DNA of 64,000 nt from Antrodiella citrinella (Eukaryota > Basidiomycota > Agaricomycetes > Polyporales > Steccherinaceae), in the NCBI GenBank assembly GCA_004802725.1, contig SGPM01000089.1:23045-87044 (forward strand), in the 5' to 3' direction. Each line of letters begins with the position of its first letter. The stretch's first letter is position 1. Positions 47,212 through 58,472 of the stretch are shown here, piece by piece. The notes beneath the pieces are model-generated. The model had not been told where the DNA came from. It was given only the letters and a program-made list of their open reading frames with translations, and did not search any database. The position numbers and the translations under genes are program-made.

Positions 47212-50200
47212 ATGTTTTATAATGGGCATCGGAATGACGGTGAGTTATGTCAGTCTCCATCATTGGAGACCTCTTCGTTAAAAGGACATCTCAATACAGG
47301 TTGGCCGACCGGTAATGCTAATGGTTCGGACAGGGATTCCTCAGAAACGGAGCGGGATTACCGCTCAACATCCGACCCGTCGTCTTCACATACCAGAACC
47401 GACGCCGATCCGAATGGTTTCCACGAACCCGACCCAAGGGCAGGGTCAGTCACGACACTGCCTGAGACTTCACCTATCTTACCGTACTGGTCGGTCAAAC
47501 GGCACCTGACCTGCGGTAACCCAACACCTCCTCCCTCATGGGCACCGAAGATGACACCGTGGCGTGCATCGCCTACCAAGCTCAAAACGCACAACGCAGC
47601 TCTTGTGCTCTGTTTGAACATAGACGTCGATCCCCCGGATGTGGTCAAGACCAATCCCTGCGCCGTGTTGGAATGCTGGGTGGACCCGCACACCATGCCT
47701 TCCTACAAAGCTCTGGAAGTAATCGGGGCTAACCTGCAGCACCAGTTCGAGGGGTTGAGTCCCAAGATTCCTTATAAGCCTATTCTAGATCCATCCTCTG
47801 ACGACCTCAAGTTGAACTGCGAGAAGGCGCGGAAATCGGCTGGAGACGATACTGTGCTCTTCTACTACAATGGTCACGGAGTTCCCAAACCCACACCCAG
47901 TGGTGAGCTGTGGTGTTTCAACACAACATATACCCAGTATATCCCCGTCTCCATTTCCGATGTGCAAGTTCATTTGAAGACGCCATGCGTCTACATCTGG
48001 GATTGCTCTGCTGCTGGACACTTGCTGAACAACTTCATCACTTTTGCGAAGCGTCGTGATGATGAAGCAAACATGCATCATGGCGGTTATCCCGACCCTC
48101 CTTATTCGGATTCTATCCAGCTAGCGGCATGCTTAGCTGACGAGCAGCTCCCGTCTTGTCCAGAGCTTCCCGCCGACCTATTCACATCATGCCTCACATC
48201 TCCTATTGACATCGCTCTTCGGTTCTTCATTATGAACAACCAGCTACCGCTGAACCTCACTGCAGACATGGTCTTGCAGCTACCTGGAGATTTAAAAGAC
48301 CGACGGACGCCGCTTGGCGAGCTGAATTGGATTTTCACCGCTATCACAGACACAATCGCATGGACTACATTCCCTCCAGAGGTATTCACACGTTTGTACA
48401 GGTCAGATCTCCTTGTCGCCTCCCTCTTCCGTAATTTCCTACTAGCGGAACGGATCATGAAGGACTATCATTGCACACCCCACACATCTCCGCCTCTCCC
48501 TTCGACCAACACTCATTCTCTTTGGGCATCATGGGATCTTGCAGTCGATGCTTGTCTGAGACAGTTGCCTGAGCTGCTCAAGAACACCAAACCTCAGACC
48601 GGTACTTTCACATCCCTCACGTCGAAAGGTCGTCGCAATACAACACGAGACCCACCACAACCAAAGGAACCGGTCAATCCTTCGGAGAAACCTTACGTGT
48701 ATATCCCGAGTAGGTTTTTTGCCGATCAACTCACGGCATTTGAGGTATGGATCTCGAGGGGCGGCTCAGCGTTGACTCGTCCTGGACCAATGTCGCTGCC
48801 GACGAACGGTGAATCGCATGCAACAAACGACTTAGAGACTGGTCATGAACGCCGTCTAGTACCTCGCAAACCTCCCGGCCAGCTTCCTATAGTCCTCCAG
48901 GTTCTTCTGTCTCAACCACATCGCTTGAGAGCTCTTATTCTGCTCTCGCAGTTTGTTGACCTTGGTCCTTGGGCGGTTCACTTGGCCCTGACCATTGGGA
49001 TTTTCCCCTATATCTCGCGACTGTTGCAAGCCACTGGTCAGGATTTACGTCCTGTACTTATATTCATATGGGCACGCATTCTTGCGGTAGATCCTACTTG
49101 CCAGGTCGATCTGTACAACAATCAAGGCTACAAATACTTCGCAAATGTTCTCTCCATTCAAGACGATCCACGTCAAACTGCCATCCCCAACAGCTCCGAG
49201 CACAAGGCCATGTGCGCATTCATTTTATCCGCAATCGCGCGGGACTATCAAAACGGTCAAGATGCTTGCTGGCGCGAGCGCGTCTTCGACTCCTGCTTTG
49301 AACGTCTCGATGAAAGCGATTTCCTACTACGCCAATGGTCGGCGCTGTGTATCGCGCAGGTTTGGGCTGCGAGCGATGATATCAGGGTGTACGGCGTGGA
49401 CAGAGGAACTCAGGACAAGTTGATCGCTCTGCTCAACGACGACTCATGCGAAGTCCGAGCTGCGGCGCTGTACGCGTTGGGCACTTTCCTTGGTGCTTCA
49501 GGATCTGCGGACGAGACAAAGCTAGGCGGTGGTGGTAGCGGTACTATGTCCCAACTAGCTGAGCGGATACACTTCCGCATGGAAGTTGCCGTGGTCACAG
49601 GCGCTGCGTTGGCCATCAAGGAGGATGCGAGTCCCATGGTGCGTAAAGAGTTGCTGGTGCTTATCAGTTGCCTCGTGAAGGAATGGCGTGGCTATTTCAT
49701 CGTTTGCGCCTGGATCTACTGGGAAGAGGAGCGGCGGCGGCGGGAAGGGTCCCAAGCACATGACGATGACGTTACTGCGCAAGCTGTAACGGAATGGTTA
49801 GACGACTTCGGAGAAGACGATTTCCGGGAGGAAAATCGTGTATTGCTATCCTCGTTCTTTACGATATTTTCGGTCCTGTTGGAGTTGTCCGTTGATCCGT
49901 ATCAAGAGGTAGCGACCAACGCTCAGACAGTCGTGGACTACATAACCGCACTCCTATTGGAATCGCCATTCGTGCGACTTGACAGTACTTCGCTGAACAC
50001 CCCTCCGCCGTCCAACATCGACACCACCAATCATGCTCTGGATCATCGATCACGCGCTCCATCACTCCAATCCACTCATACCATGCAGCCGCCACCCTCA
50101 CCAAACCCAGCTAGACCCACTATCCAGCGTAGCGAGACCATGACTGGGAGCATATCGTCTGGAGTGTCAAATACCTTGCGGCGGACACACTCCTTCGCAA

Positions 50201-52293
50201 ATGCACTAAAAAGTCTGGCGGGCAACATTGCTTTCCCTTCACTCGAGGATGGCCGTTCTTCGCCTCGCTTGGGGAATGGTGGCTTCGCACGCGTGGATGC
50301 CAGTGAATTTTCAAGACCTCCGTCACCGAATCTGAATATTGCACAGTATACGTCTCCATATTCCCGACCCCCCACTCCCACTTTCCCATCTCCACTACCG
50401 CCTTCACCTCACCCATCCTCCGTTACTGCTGTCGAGTCATCGACTCCGCAGGTGAACGATTTCCTTCCTTCAGATGTCATGGGCGCTTTGATGGAAGAAG
50501 ATATGGAACGCCTGAGGGCGCGTCGGCGGGCGGGGCGTGGAAAACGCCAACATCATGCGCCTGGTATGGGAGAGATGTCGAGTCCATCGGGCAGCACGTT
50601 TTCCATGGATTCGAATGGCAGTGTCATTCTAGGTCTTGGCACTGGGGTGAATATTCGGGATGCGTTACCTTTGAACAGTCGATTTTATGATTGGTGCGCG
50701 GAATATTTCAAGGAGCCACAAATGAGGGTAGGTCTTCGTGTCGCCGTTTACTGTACGAACTCACCAATGTTATTCAGCAACCGGAGGCTGACGAACCTGG
50801 CAGTGATCAATACAACTATCAGGTATGGCGCCAGAAGCGGAATGAGCAGATCATAGCAGAGACGGAGTCTCAAGCCAAGGTTGCACGTACGTACCAATTA
50901 TTGCTATGTCCGTCTGTTTGATCTGAAATAAGGATCTTCTCAGAGGCCTGTCGATGGGACAGACCGGTGACGACTATTCAGACCACTTACTTCCCCGCAC
51001 ATATTGCCCTTCACGCGTATGATCCTCACCTAGTCGTGACTAATGAAACCGATATGATCACGTACGGATTTCTCTATATGCATGGTGATACTCCGATGTT
51101 AACCGAGCCATTCCTAGTGTCTATGATTGGACGCAGAAAAGACGATTGTCACAGTTCTACAACGGCAATCCGCGAGGCACGAGTATCACCTCTCTTCATC
51201 TTATCAATCAGGACGTTGGCGGCATTATCCTTACAGGAGCAGGTAAATGAGTCTATTCTGCACACGAAGTCTATCACTTATCGATTGTATAGCTGATGGT
51301 ATCATTCGTCTCTTCCGAAATTACGACCCTGCCGTCAGCAACAGCCCCGTGCAAATGGTCAGTGCCTTCCGTGGTCTCAATGAGGTGATCAGGGTAAAGA
51401 GAGGCTCAGGCGTGATCACAAGCTGGAAACAGAATGGTGGTATTCTCCTTGTCGGTGGAGATTCACGCATTGTGAGAGTATGGGATGCCCACACTGAGAG
51501 TCAGATCATGGTACGTCCATGCTGTGCTGCGTATAGTCCTCTGCCTAATTCCCATACAGGACATCGACACAAATTGTGAAAGCCCGTTGACTTCGATGGT
51601 CAGTCAGGAGGGCACCTCGATCTTCCATGCAAGTTTCGCGGATGGAACTGTTCAAGTATTTGATCGTCGTTTGGAAGAAGAGGATGCTGTAGTACGCTCC
51701 TATTCTGAACATAGTTCATGGGTGCAGAATGTTAGGAGACATCCCACCAATAGAGATCAATTCCTCTCCGCAAGGTTTGTCGCTTATGAAGAATGGAGTT
51801 TCTGTCGTGACTGATATCCCTCTTATCAGCGTGGAAGGTGAGGTGAAAGTATGGGATTTGCGAGGGTCAGACAGCGTACAAACATGGGACGTCTTCCCCC
51901 AAGGATTATCCGTCTTCGATGTCCATGAGACCACTGGCGTGTTTGCTGCGTGAGTACTGTGTCATTTTTAAGTCTGTCACGTGTTTTACTATCATTCCCA
52001 GAACGTCTTCGATCTCTACCACAAATTGGAGGACACAGCGCACTGTTATCCATTCGCTTACGCGACAGGCAGCGGTGTCGGCCCTGTCAATAGGCCTCGT
52101 GAACCCTCCGTCGCGGTCCACTCCTTCTCCATTTATCCCTCGCTATAATTCCTTAACTTTCCATCCCAGAGAGATGGTCTACGCAGTTGGTTCGCTCGAC
52201 AACACGGGTGAGCACTTCAACTTGCGTGACACCATCCAGTCAGCTAACAGTTCGATTCTAGTCCGATTGATGGGGTGCAAGCTGTCGCCATAA
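47212..52293 (+). CDS. KOG1: TORC1 subunit Raptor/Kog1
   Basis: A long first exon (47212 to about 50730) plus about nine short introns give about 1,530 residues. After a disordered start comes the Raptor caspase-like domain. Its marks are WRASPTKLKTHNAALVLCLN, IDVDPPDVVKTNPCAVLECW, FYYNGHGVPKPTPSGELWCF and VYIWDCSAAGHLLNNF. The HEAT-like armadillo part includes SCEVRAAALYALGTFLGAS (about 49440-49500). The C-terminus is a WD40 propeller (SQFYNGNPRGTSITSLHLIN, ADGIIRLFRNYDP, GGDSRIVRVWDAHT, ASVEGEVKVWDLRG, LTFHPREMVYAVGSLDN), ending at 52293 after a small last exon. Raptor recruits substrates with TOS motifs to Tor kinase on the vacuole surface and senses nutrients. The start codon choice is moderately sure; the body is certain. 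Confidence 0.95.
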
Positions 52294-52840
52294 GTTGTTG
52301 TATACCGAATGTCCCGTTCATCAAAATTGTCATCCCTCGCACTTGAATCCTTCGCTCTCTGCCTGCTATGCTTGGATATCTTCATGTATCATGCTCCACT
52401 TCTGACGGACGACTCGTCCCAGCCACATCAGTAATTTCTGAAATATGCTTTCGATGCTTGTAGGTTGCTTTCCGGTCTTTCGACCTAAGCCCATCTATAG
52501 CACTGCAAACATCGAAAGACTATTTCGGGAACTGCTGATGCAGTAGACTACATTTACCTGCAATGTATAGTACCCCCTACTCTCACCATGTATTTAGCGT
52601 TGACTTTCGCACCTTCTGAACAATCACTAATTAGCTTTTTGACAAAGACTTCGCTGATTACATTTCCTTCTGAGATACGAATTACCCTCAACTTCCCGTC
52701 TAATCTAACACGACAAATACACGTAGGTAGCTTAGTAGTACATCCGAGATGGGTGGGTTGGCTCATGCTTGTGGGGGTGAGGCTAGTGATTCTTGAGTAA
52801 GAAGTTCGGCTTCGATATAAAAAGTACATGTCAGTACCCG
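52294..52840. other. Convergent 3' gap, Raptor / C2H2 factor
   Basis: The 3' flanks of two converging genes. Short open frames (52554-52844) show no family features. Confidence 0.45.
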
Positions 52841-54570
52841 TCATTTCTTCGTGAGGTTGGGAGACTCACCGGGATTCAGCATCGGCTCGCCGTCCTCCGT
52901 AAGAATATGGTCCAATGGAGACTGTCGCGATGGTGTAATATATGCATTATAACTCGACGATGAACCGGTAGGAAGCTCCAGGGCCGCCTCCACCTCTTCT
53001 CCTTCTGCATCTGGATCTGCGTCCCCGTCCGCGTCAGGCTCGCCATCTGCATCTGCATCTGCATCTGCATCTGCATCCACGTCCGCATCGTCTATAAAAG
53101 CAGACGTTACCTGCGCTAACGTTTCCGCCTCATGAGGTGGTGAGTCAGAGAGACGAGCAGGAGGAGACATGTGGGCAGAGAACGCTTGGCCGCTTGCCTG
53201 CTGTAGCAGAGCTACGACTGTGGCGGCTTCGTCTGCGTCCAACATCAAAGATGCATCCAAATGTGTGTCTGCTCTATTGGCCGGAGTCGCGGCCTGGTTT
53301 GATTCGGGTTGACTGTGACCGTTTGGCTCGGTTGTTGGAGCAGAGCCACCCTCCACCGCATCTTCGTGCGACCACTTCCGTCTCTTTTTCGGTGGTTCGT
53401 GGTTAGGACCAGGTTCAGTCTCGCCATTCGTAGGCTCATCGATCTGCCCTGCAGACCCTCCACGAGGTATAGCGGACAGCGGAGGTTGCATAATGCCCTG
53501 GAAGGACATTGGTGGACCTGGATGCATCGGGTACGGGTACTGTTGGCCCATATATTCATGATGCACCGGAGGATATCCTGGTGGATGCATAGGGTATAGC
53601 GGTGGGCGGTAATAGGGCGAGGGATGGTAGTACGGCGGTGGGTACATACCAGGATGGGGAATGGGAGTACCTTCAGGCCATGCAGCGGTCGGTGGAGTCT
53701 GTAAACCTGGTCCGTTCAAGCGGGCAGCAGAGGTAGGTATGCCTATCGGTGGGGGGTAGTGATCCATGGACATTGGACGGGGTGGATAAGCTACATCTTG
53801 AAGTAAGTCCGAGAAGAATTGACGAATCGACGCGTAAACACGAACGTGATGATTGCAAGGTATGTGGCCTGTAGTAACTCGATGGACCAGAGGCCGCCTG
53901 CGAAGCGGCTGATTGAGGCGAGCTGTTTGCACTCTCAGGATCTGCGTTGCTTCCTGACGGTGTTCCACTCCGACTTGACGACCTCGATTCCGACGCTTCT
54001 CCGTTCTCGTTTTGGTCATCCCCAGTTGCGTCTTGTGGCTCAATTATAACGCCGTTGTGTCTAACGAAGTACAAGATCAGCACCGCATATAGCCTACAGA
54101 GAATTCGGCGTCTCGTACCTTGACTTTTGATGACGTCGTAGAGCATCCGTCTGGAACAGAATTCTCAGTATGAATGGTAACGCGCGAAGATTCGCGAATC
54201 AGGACGTACTCTTGTGAAAGTAGCATCACACTGCGGACAAGCACTGAAAATCGCACGTCAAGACTTCATGAATGTGGTCACAAGACGGACTAAATGCGTA
54301 CAAGCCTGGCATGGAATGTGTCTTGGTTGTACGCTGGTGCCTCTTGAGATCAGCTTCACGTGCAAAGACCTTATTACATCCATTCATCTTGCATGGCCAT
54401 GTACCTGCTTCTGAAGCTTTCTTCTTAGAGACTGCCTTCTTCTTATGTGGTTCCTCCTTCTCTGGGTCCGGCTATAAGTGATATTCATGGTCAGCCACGG
54501 TGGGGAATGACGGGTGGCTGAGACTGCTGATATCGGAACGTACTGTCTGCTTCAAATGTGCCCTGACCAT
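52841..54570 (-). CDS. C2H2 zinc finger transcription factor
   Basis: The start at 54570 (MVRAHLKQT) and an intron (GTACGT...TTATAG) lead into PDPEKEEPHKKKAVSKKKAS, then finger 1 WPCKMNGCNKVFAREADLK with RHQRTTKTH. After two introns comes finger 2 CPQCDATFTRTDALRRHQ with the closing KSRH. This gives two tandem C2H2 fingers preceded by a Lys-rich nuclear signal. The rest (about 330 residues) is Pro/Tyr/His-rich (YPMHPPGYPPVHHEYM), with KKRRKWSHED. It ends in an acidic Asp-Ala repeat encoded by a hexanucleotide microsatellite at about 53043-53079. These are plausible activation and low-complexity domains. The target genes are unknown. Four introns; the intact frame was checked through the fingers. 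Confidence 0.85.
53043..53079. repeat. Coding GATGCA hexanucleotide microsatellite
   Basis: About six tandem copies of a six-base unit (CATCTG on the plus strand) encode alternating Asp and Ala in the C2H2 factor. Copy-number change would alter the protein length without a frameshift. Confidence 0.85.
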
Positions 54571-55244
54571 CTTCTATCCCCTCTGGTATCCTTACAGTTC
54601 AGCTCTTTCCCGTTGTGTCCTTCCTTTGAGACGATTATTTGCAGAGTGTGAACGGGCGTTTTTGTGGTGGCTGAAGGTGGCTGGTGGCGGTAAACATTCT
54701 TTGGGCGTCTGTTTACGTAGCATTTACGGCTTGTGAGTTGAGCCGTAACTTGAATCGCATCCGAGAGGCCTGCCGTAACAGTATCTTGTTCGTTCAAGTT
54801 CATCGAATGGACATCTCTTGTAAGTGACATACAGCTGTTTGCAAAATGATGTACGAGTTGACATTTACCCCTCCAGGAAAATCTAGAGGTCCGACGAGCT
54901 ACTCCAAGCCTCCCGACCTGTTCATTGGTCACGGGTGACTGGCGTACCGCTGCGCATGCCAGACCCATTCCATCCTCTGGCATCATCTGCTAGGGTTGCT
55001 CTGCTTCATTTCCCGAACACATTTGAGATAAGTGACTCGCAAGTGACTGGCACATTATTCTGCAAAAGCACTGGTACCGGGACCTTGTAATTTGGCACAG
55101 TGTTACCACCAATGCCCACCATTGCGTTTAGATCAAGCTTACTGATGCTGCCTTCAACTTCATATTATTGGAGTCCCTGGGACGCGGAGGATATACATCC
55201 CACCTCTTTCACGGACCCCTCACTCACTGTCCAGTCACTTGAGC
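54571..55244. other. Divergent gap, C2H2 factor / glutathione transferase, mostly a small repeat element
   Basis: Of this 674-bp gap, about 235 bp (54835-55069) is element copy A described separately. The flanks hold the two promoters. No further gene seen. Confidence 0.5.
54835..55069 (-). mobile_element. Short inverted-repeat (MITE-like) element, copy A
   Basis: Left end on the plus strand: CTGTTTGCAAAATGATGTAC from 54835. The right end, read on the minus strand, is GCTTTTGCAGAATAATGTGC up to 55069. These are imperfect terminal inverted repeats of about 20-25 bp. The inside shares long similarity with copy B (56272-56479) in the opposite orientation, for example GAACAGGTCGG and GAAATGAAGCA. 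There is no coding capacity and no clear target-site duplication. Outer bases CAG...CTG would fit the hAT superfamily, but that is only suggestive. Confidence 0.65.
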
Positions 55245-56172
55245 ATGTCTCCCCCACATACCCACCCAGTCGCGACCGGTCTTGCTGCTAAGACAGTCGC
55301 AAATCATGAGGTACCATAGGACCTCATTTTCTATGCCGGATGGGTGAGTGGGAGGTTCCTTCGCATACACTGAGTCCGAGAGCTGCTCATGAGCATCGGA
55401 CGGTGTAGTTCTGCCCTTACGTCCAAAGGACTCGGATCACGCTCGAGGAGCGCGGTATCCCGTACCAGTACAAGGAGGTGAATCCTTACCAGAAGGAGAA
55501 ACATTTCCTCGGCAAGCACACAACAGTGCAAGGACACCCATCTATTTACACATGCTGATCACAGCCCGTCAGCCATTAATCCAATGGGACTCGTCCCCGC
55601 TGTCGAATACAAAGGCAAGGCACTCTACCAGTCTATCATCCTCTGCGAGTTCCTCGAAGACGCCTATTCCTCCTATCAGCCCAACATCCTCCCCGCCGAC
55701 CCCTACACCAAAGCCTACGTGCGCATCTGGGTTGACTACGTGGTCAAGAACCTGATACCGGGGTTCAAGCGCCTCGTCCAGGCGCAGGACCCGGAGAAGC
55801 GGAAGCAGTCCCTGGACGAGCTCCTCGCGAGTCAGAGGAAGTTGGCGGAGCAGGTGAAGGGACCGTACTTCCTCGGCGAGGAGTTCGGGCTTGTGTACGG
55901 ATTATATCTTCACGCATCATCGGGGGTATAAGCGCGAGGATGCGGGTGAGGCTTGGAAGAAGTATGCGGATAACGTGGCGAAGAGGCCTAGTGTTATCAA
56001 CACTTCTAGCGTAAGCTCTCCATCTTCAGAATCACGTTGACAATGATAACTGACTCTCATGCCTGTGTAGGACCCGGAACATTACGAAGAGATGTATGGT
56101 TTGGATGATAAGCTTGGAGCTCAGAGCAAGGCTGCCAAAGCGATCAGGGCACGTCGTGAAGACATCATGTAA
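55245..56172 (+). pseudogene. Omega-type glutathione S-transferase, probably inactivated
   Basis: Exons at 55245-55343, 55409-55511, 55573-56010 and 56071-56172 read as a Cys-type transferase. They give MSPPHTHPVATGLAAKTVAN, then DLIFYAGW, FCPYVQRTRITLEERG with the likely catalytic Cys, AINPMGLVPAVEYKGKALYQ, LCEFLEDAYSSYQP, PYFLGEEFGLV, YIFTHHRGYKREDAGEAWKK and EHYEEMYGLDDK. Two lesions appear. An in-frame TAG at 55317-55319 stands where the family suggests Gln (EVP-stop-DLIF). At about 55893-55901 roughly 10 expected residues after FGLV are missing, and the frame moves by one base. Exon 2 ends in a GC donor (CG/GCAAGC at 55512) with acceptor at 55572. No n bases lie here. The enzyme would conjugate or reduce with glutathione. 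A start downstream of the TAG would lose the N-terminal strand and not cure the frameshift. Confidence 0.75.
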
Positions 56173-56570
56173 GTTCGGGCAGAAGAACGGAATCGGAATC
56201 GGAATAAAGCTGTATGCTATTATGTGCTGTCCTTTTGTACGAATGTGTTGGAATTTGTTAATACTGCCGCTGTCACAGCAGGTTGCAAAACGATGTGCAA
56301 GTCACTCGGTGCGAGAAATGAAGCAAATCAGGCAGATAATGCCAGACCGACTCCGTCCTCTGGAGACTGGCAGCGCTGCGTGTGCGCGTCACCAACGAAC
56401 AGGTCGGCGGGCTTGCGCTAGCTTGTCGCTCCTCTAAATTGCCCAGCAAGTAGAAAGCGCTTCGTTTTGCAAATAGCTGCCAGTGCAAGTCCCCCGCGCA
56501 TTTTGACGGTACTGAAGTGTATACAAAATTACAGGAGAATGTGAGGTCGGGAACAGTGTATGCGATGTAA
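56173..56570. other. Convergent gap holding repeat element copy B
   Basis: The gap between the glutathione transferase and the hydrolase is half filled by element copy B (56272-56479). Nothing else recognisable. Confidence 0.5.
56272..56479 (+). mobile_element. Short inverted-repeat (MITE-like) element, copy B
   Basis: The left end reads ACAGCAGGTTGCAAAACGAT; the right end, on the minus strand, reads CAGCTATTTGCAAAACGAAG. These are imperfect terminal inverted repeats matching those of copy A. The interior aligns with copy A over about 170 bp with small gaps (GAAATGAAGCA, GCAGATAATGCCAGA, GAACAGGTCGG, GCTTG). It has no open frame of its own. It lies in inverse orientation to copy A, and the pair brackets the broken glutathione transferase. 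Confidence 0.65.
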
Positions 56571-57510
56571 CTACTGCAAAAATTCAGCAACAAGCTTCAT
56601 ATACTTGTCCCGCTCCTCAAGGTGTGGAGTATGGCTGGACCCTTCAAATGTCACCCATTTCACCTTCGTGAGCCCATCAAATAGCGGCTTCACAACAAAA
56701 TCCTGTGCGATGTCTTTCCGCCCGTTGATGATGAACGCCGAACTCTTGATGAGGTGAAGGCGGTCGATGATCGTCCAACCCTTCAGGATCCTGCGTAGAC
56801 TCGTTCAGCGTTGCATGACAAGATGCGGAGCAGTGAACGACTCACTCTGCATCGGCGACAGTCGTGTCGCCGTGCTCACCAAACACCCACAGTATAGAGT
56901 CGTAGTATTCCTTCGGTGGTGGCTTCACGATGCATCCATGACGCGAGTGGAAGACCTGTAGAGCTTCCCAGTATTTCTCGCGGTTCGCCATACCTCCCGC
57001 CAACGCAGCTCCCACCTCAGGCGGTAGCGTCATCGCCAACTCCATAGTGCTCTGCTCCCAAAGCGCGAAGGACGCAAGCGAGTTCGCCAGCACCACCTTC
57101 TTCAACCCTTTCGGCTGTCTGCGGACCTCGAACTCCATCGCGAGGCATCCCCCCCACGATTGACCAAGCAGGCTAAACTCGTCGGAGATACCGAAGTGGG
57201 AGAGGAGGTTCTCGAGCTCATCAATGAAGAGGTCGATCGACCAGAACGTTTTGGGTTTGTCGGGCAGATGCGTAGAACCGGCGTTGCCGATCTGGTCATA
57301 GACGATGACAGGGAAGTCGTACTTAGAGGTGAGGTCTGACAGACAGGCCAAGTAGTGGTGGGATACACCGGGACCGCCGTGCAATGCGACGAGAGGAACG
57401 CGGTTCTTCAGATCACCGTACACCTTTACAAATGTCTGGAATGTTTCTCCATGGTATGGAAAGGGGATGGTCCCTTCAAAGGAAGGCTTGCATGATTGCG
57501 CCATTGGCAA
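56571..57510 (-). CDS. Proline iminopeptidase-like alpha/beta hydrolase (peptidase S33)
   Basis: Two exons (56846-57510 and 56571-56790, intron 55 nt) give 294 residues, the usual size. Family blocks are VALHGGPGVSHHYL (the HGGPG oxyanion loop), VIVYDQIGNAGST, LGQSWGGCLAMEF with the nucleophile Ser, the acid in INGRKDIAQDF and the catalytic His in EGSSHTPHLEERD. The triad is therefore complete. Members cleave N-terminal proline or act as amino acid amidases on small amides. No signal peptide is seen, so it is cytosolic. A TATAAAAAC box lies about 130 bp upstream on the minus strand (57637-57645). The start is 57510, with a second Met two codons later. Confidence 0.9.
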
Positions 57511-57636
57511 TAGGATCTACTAACGACAAGTTCATTAGTGCCATTGTGAGCTTAGACTACCTGAAGACGTTGATGGTTGGTACTCACCGAGACTAATGAC
57601 CGCAAATCGCTTGAGGGTGTGTCCATCCAGAGCTAT

Positions 57637-57645
57637 GTTTTTATA
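57637..57645 (-). promoter_or_regulatory. TATA box of the S33 hydrolase gene
   Basis: TATAAAAAC on the minus strand about 130 bp before the ATG. Confidence 0.45.
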
Positions 57646-57932
57646 GCTTGGATTGCTTCCATACAAAGTCCAGCGTATGTCAGCTTTCGGGTCGATGTCA
57701 TATCGTAGGCTCGACTGAAAGTCTTGGAATACATAATCCAGTGCATGACCGGCTGGGCTCGAGTCCCCCTATCATCAATATTGTTCGTGACACCGCCACT
57801 CGCATTACGGGATGTTGGATGATTTGGGTTCCCGAAGAATGTGCGATATATACACGGCGTGCAGCAGTCGATGTAACCATAGCCAACAGTTGGTCAAAAG
57901 TCGGATACTATTTTTCGTTTTCCTCAAAGTCG

Positions 57933-57965
57933 CTTCGGGGTTGCCTTATATGGTAACCCCGGAAG
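57933..57965. repeat. Inverted repeat (hairpin) GGGGTT/AACCCC
   Basis: Arms CTTCGGGGTT (57933-57942) and AACCCCGGAAG (57955-57965) pair with one bulge around a 12-nt loop. Its role is unknown. Confidence 0.55.
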
Positions 57966-58087
57966 ACAAAAGATAAACTTGTCACTGTCGACATTCGACA
58001 TTTCTCCTGAGGTTTATTCCACATTTGCATGCCGTCTGTGTTTATCGTTCGTGATCCCTCAGGCGACGGCCGCGGATGACGAGTGGA

Positions 58088-58118
58088 GGTCCCACAGTGA
58101 TTGGTTACTGTGGGGACC
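58088..58118. repeat. Inverted repeat (hairpin) GGTCCCACAGT/ACTGTGGGGACC
   Basis: Arms at 58088-58098 and 58107-58118 pair over 11 bp with one bulge and an 8-nt loop. Its role is unknown. Confidence 0.55.
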
Positions 58119-58414
58119 ATATGGAACCGTAAAAGTGCGGCCGAGATAAAGGGTAACCGCAGTGGTACTGTGGTAAGCACCGAAAGGGCCTCGGTCGCCC
58201 GTACGTTTGATAGGAATTGCGCAGCGACTGGCTTTAAAGTCGAGCGGGAAGCACATCCCCCTTCCCCATCTCTGTAACCCGACCTGCAACCACAACTACT
58301 CTATCGGGGGTCGCGTTCACGGTTCACTAACGCACGCTCTGTGGAGCACAGACCCCCCATCTATTTTGATCTTATCTCTATTTGAATTGTATGTTTTTTG
58401 TATTTCAGCTGTTG

Positions 58415-58472
58415 CTGTTTGCAGAATCGTACTCAATTTTTACAAAGGACACGCTTACGATTTTGCAAACAG
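58415..58472. repeat. Fold-back repeat sharing the end sequence of element A/B
   Basis: Arms CTGTTTGCAGAATCGTA (58415-58431) and TACGATTTTGCAAACAG (58456-58472) are inverse complements with one mismatch in 17. The arm sequence matches the CTGTTTGCAAAAT end of copy A, so this may be a strongly deleted third copy consisting of little more than its ends. Confidence 0.6.

Noticed and set aside
57648..57956. 102-codon plus-strand frame
   Set aside because: Overlaps the hydrolase promoter with its TATA box; no recognisable protein pattern.
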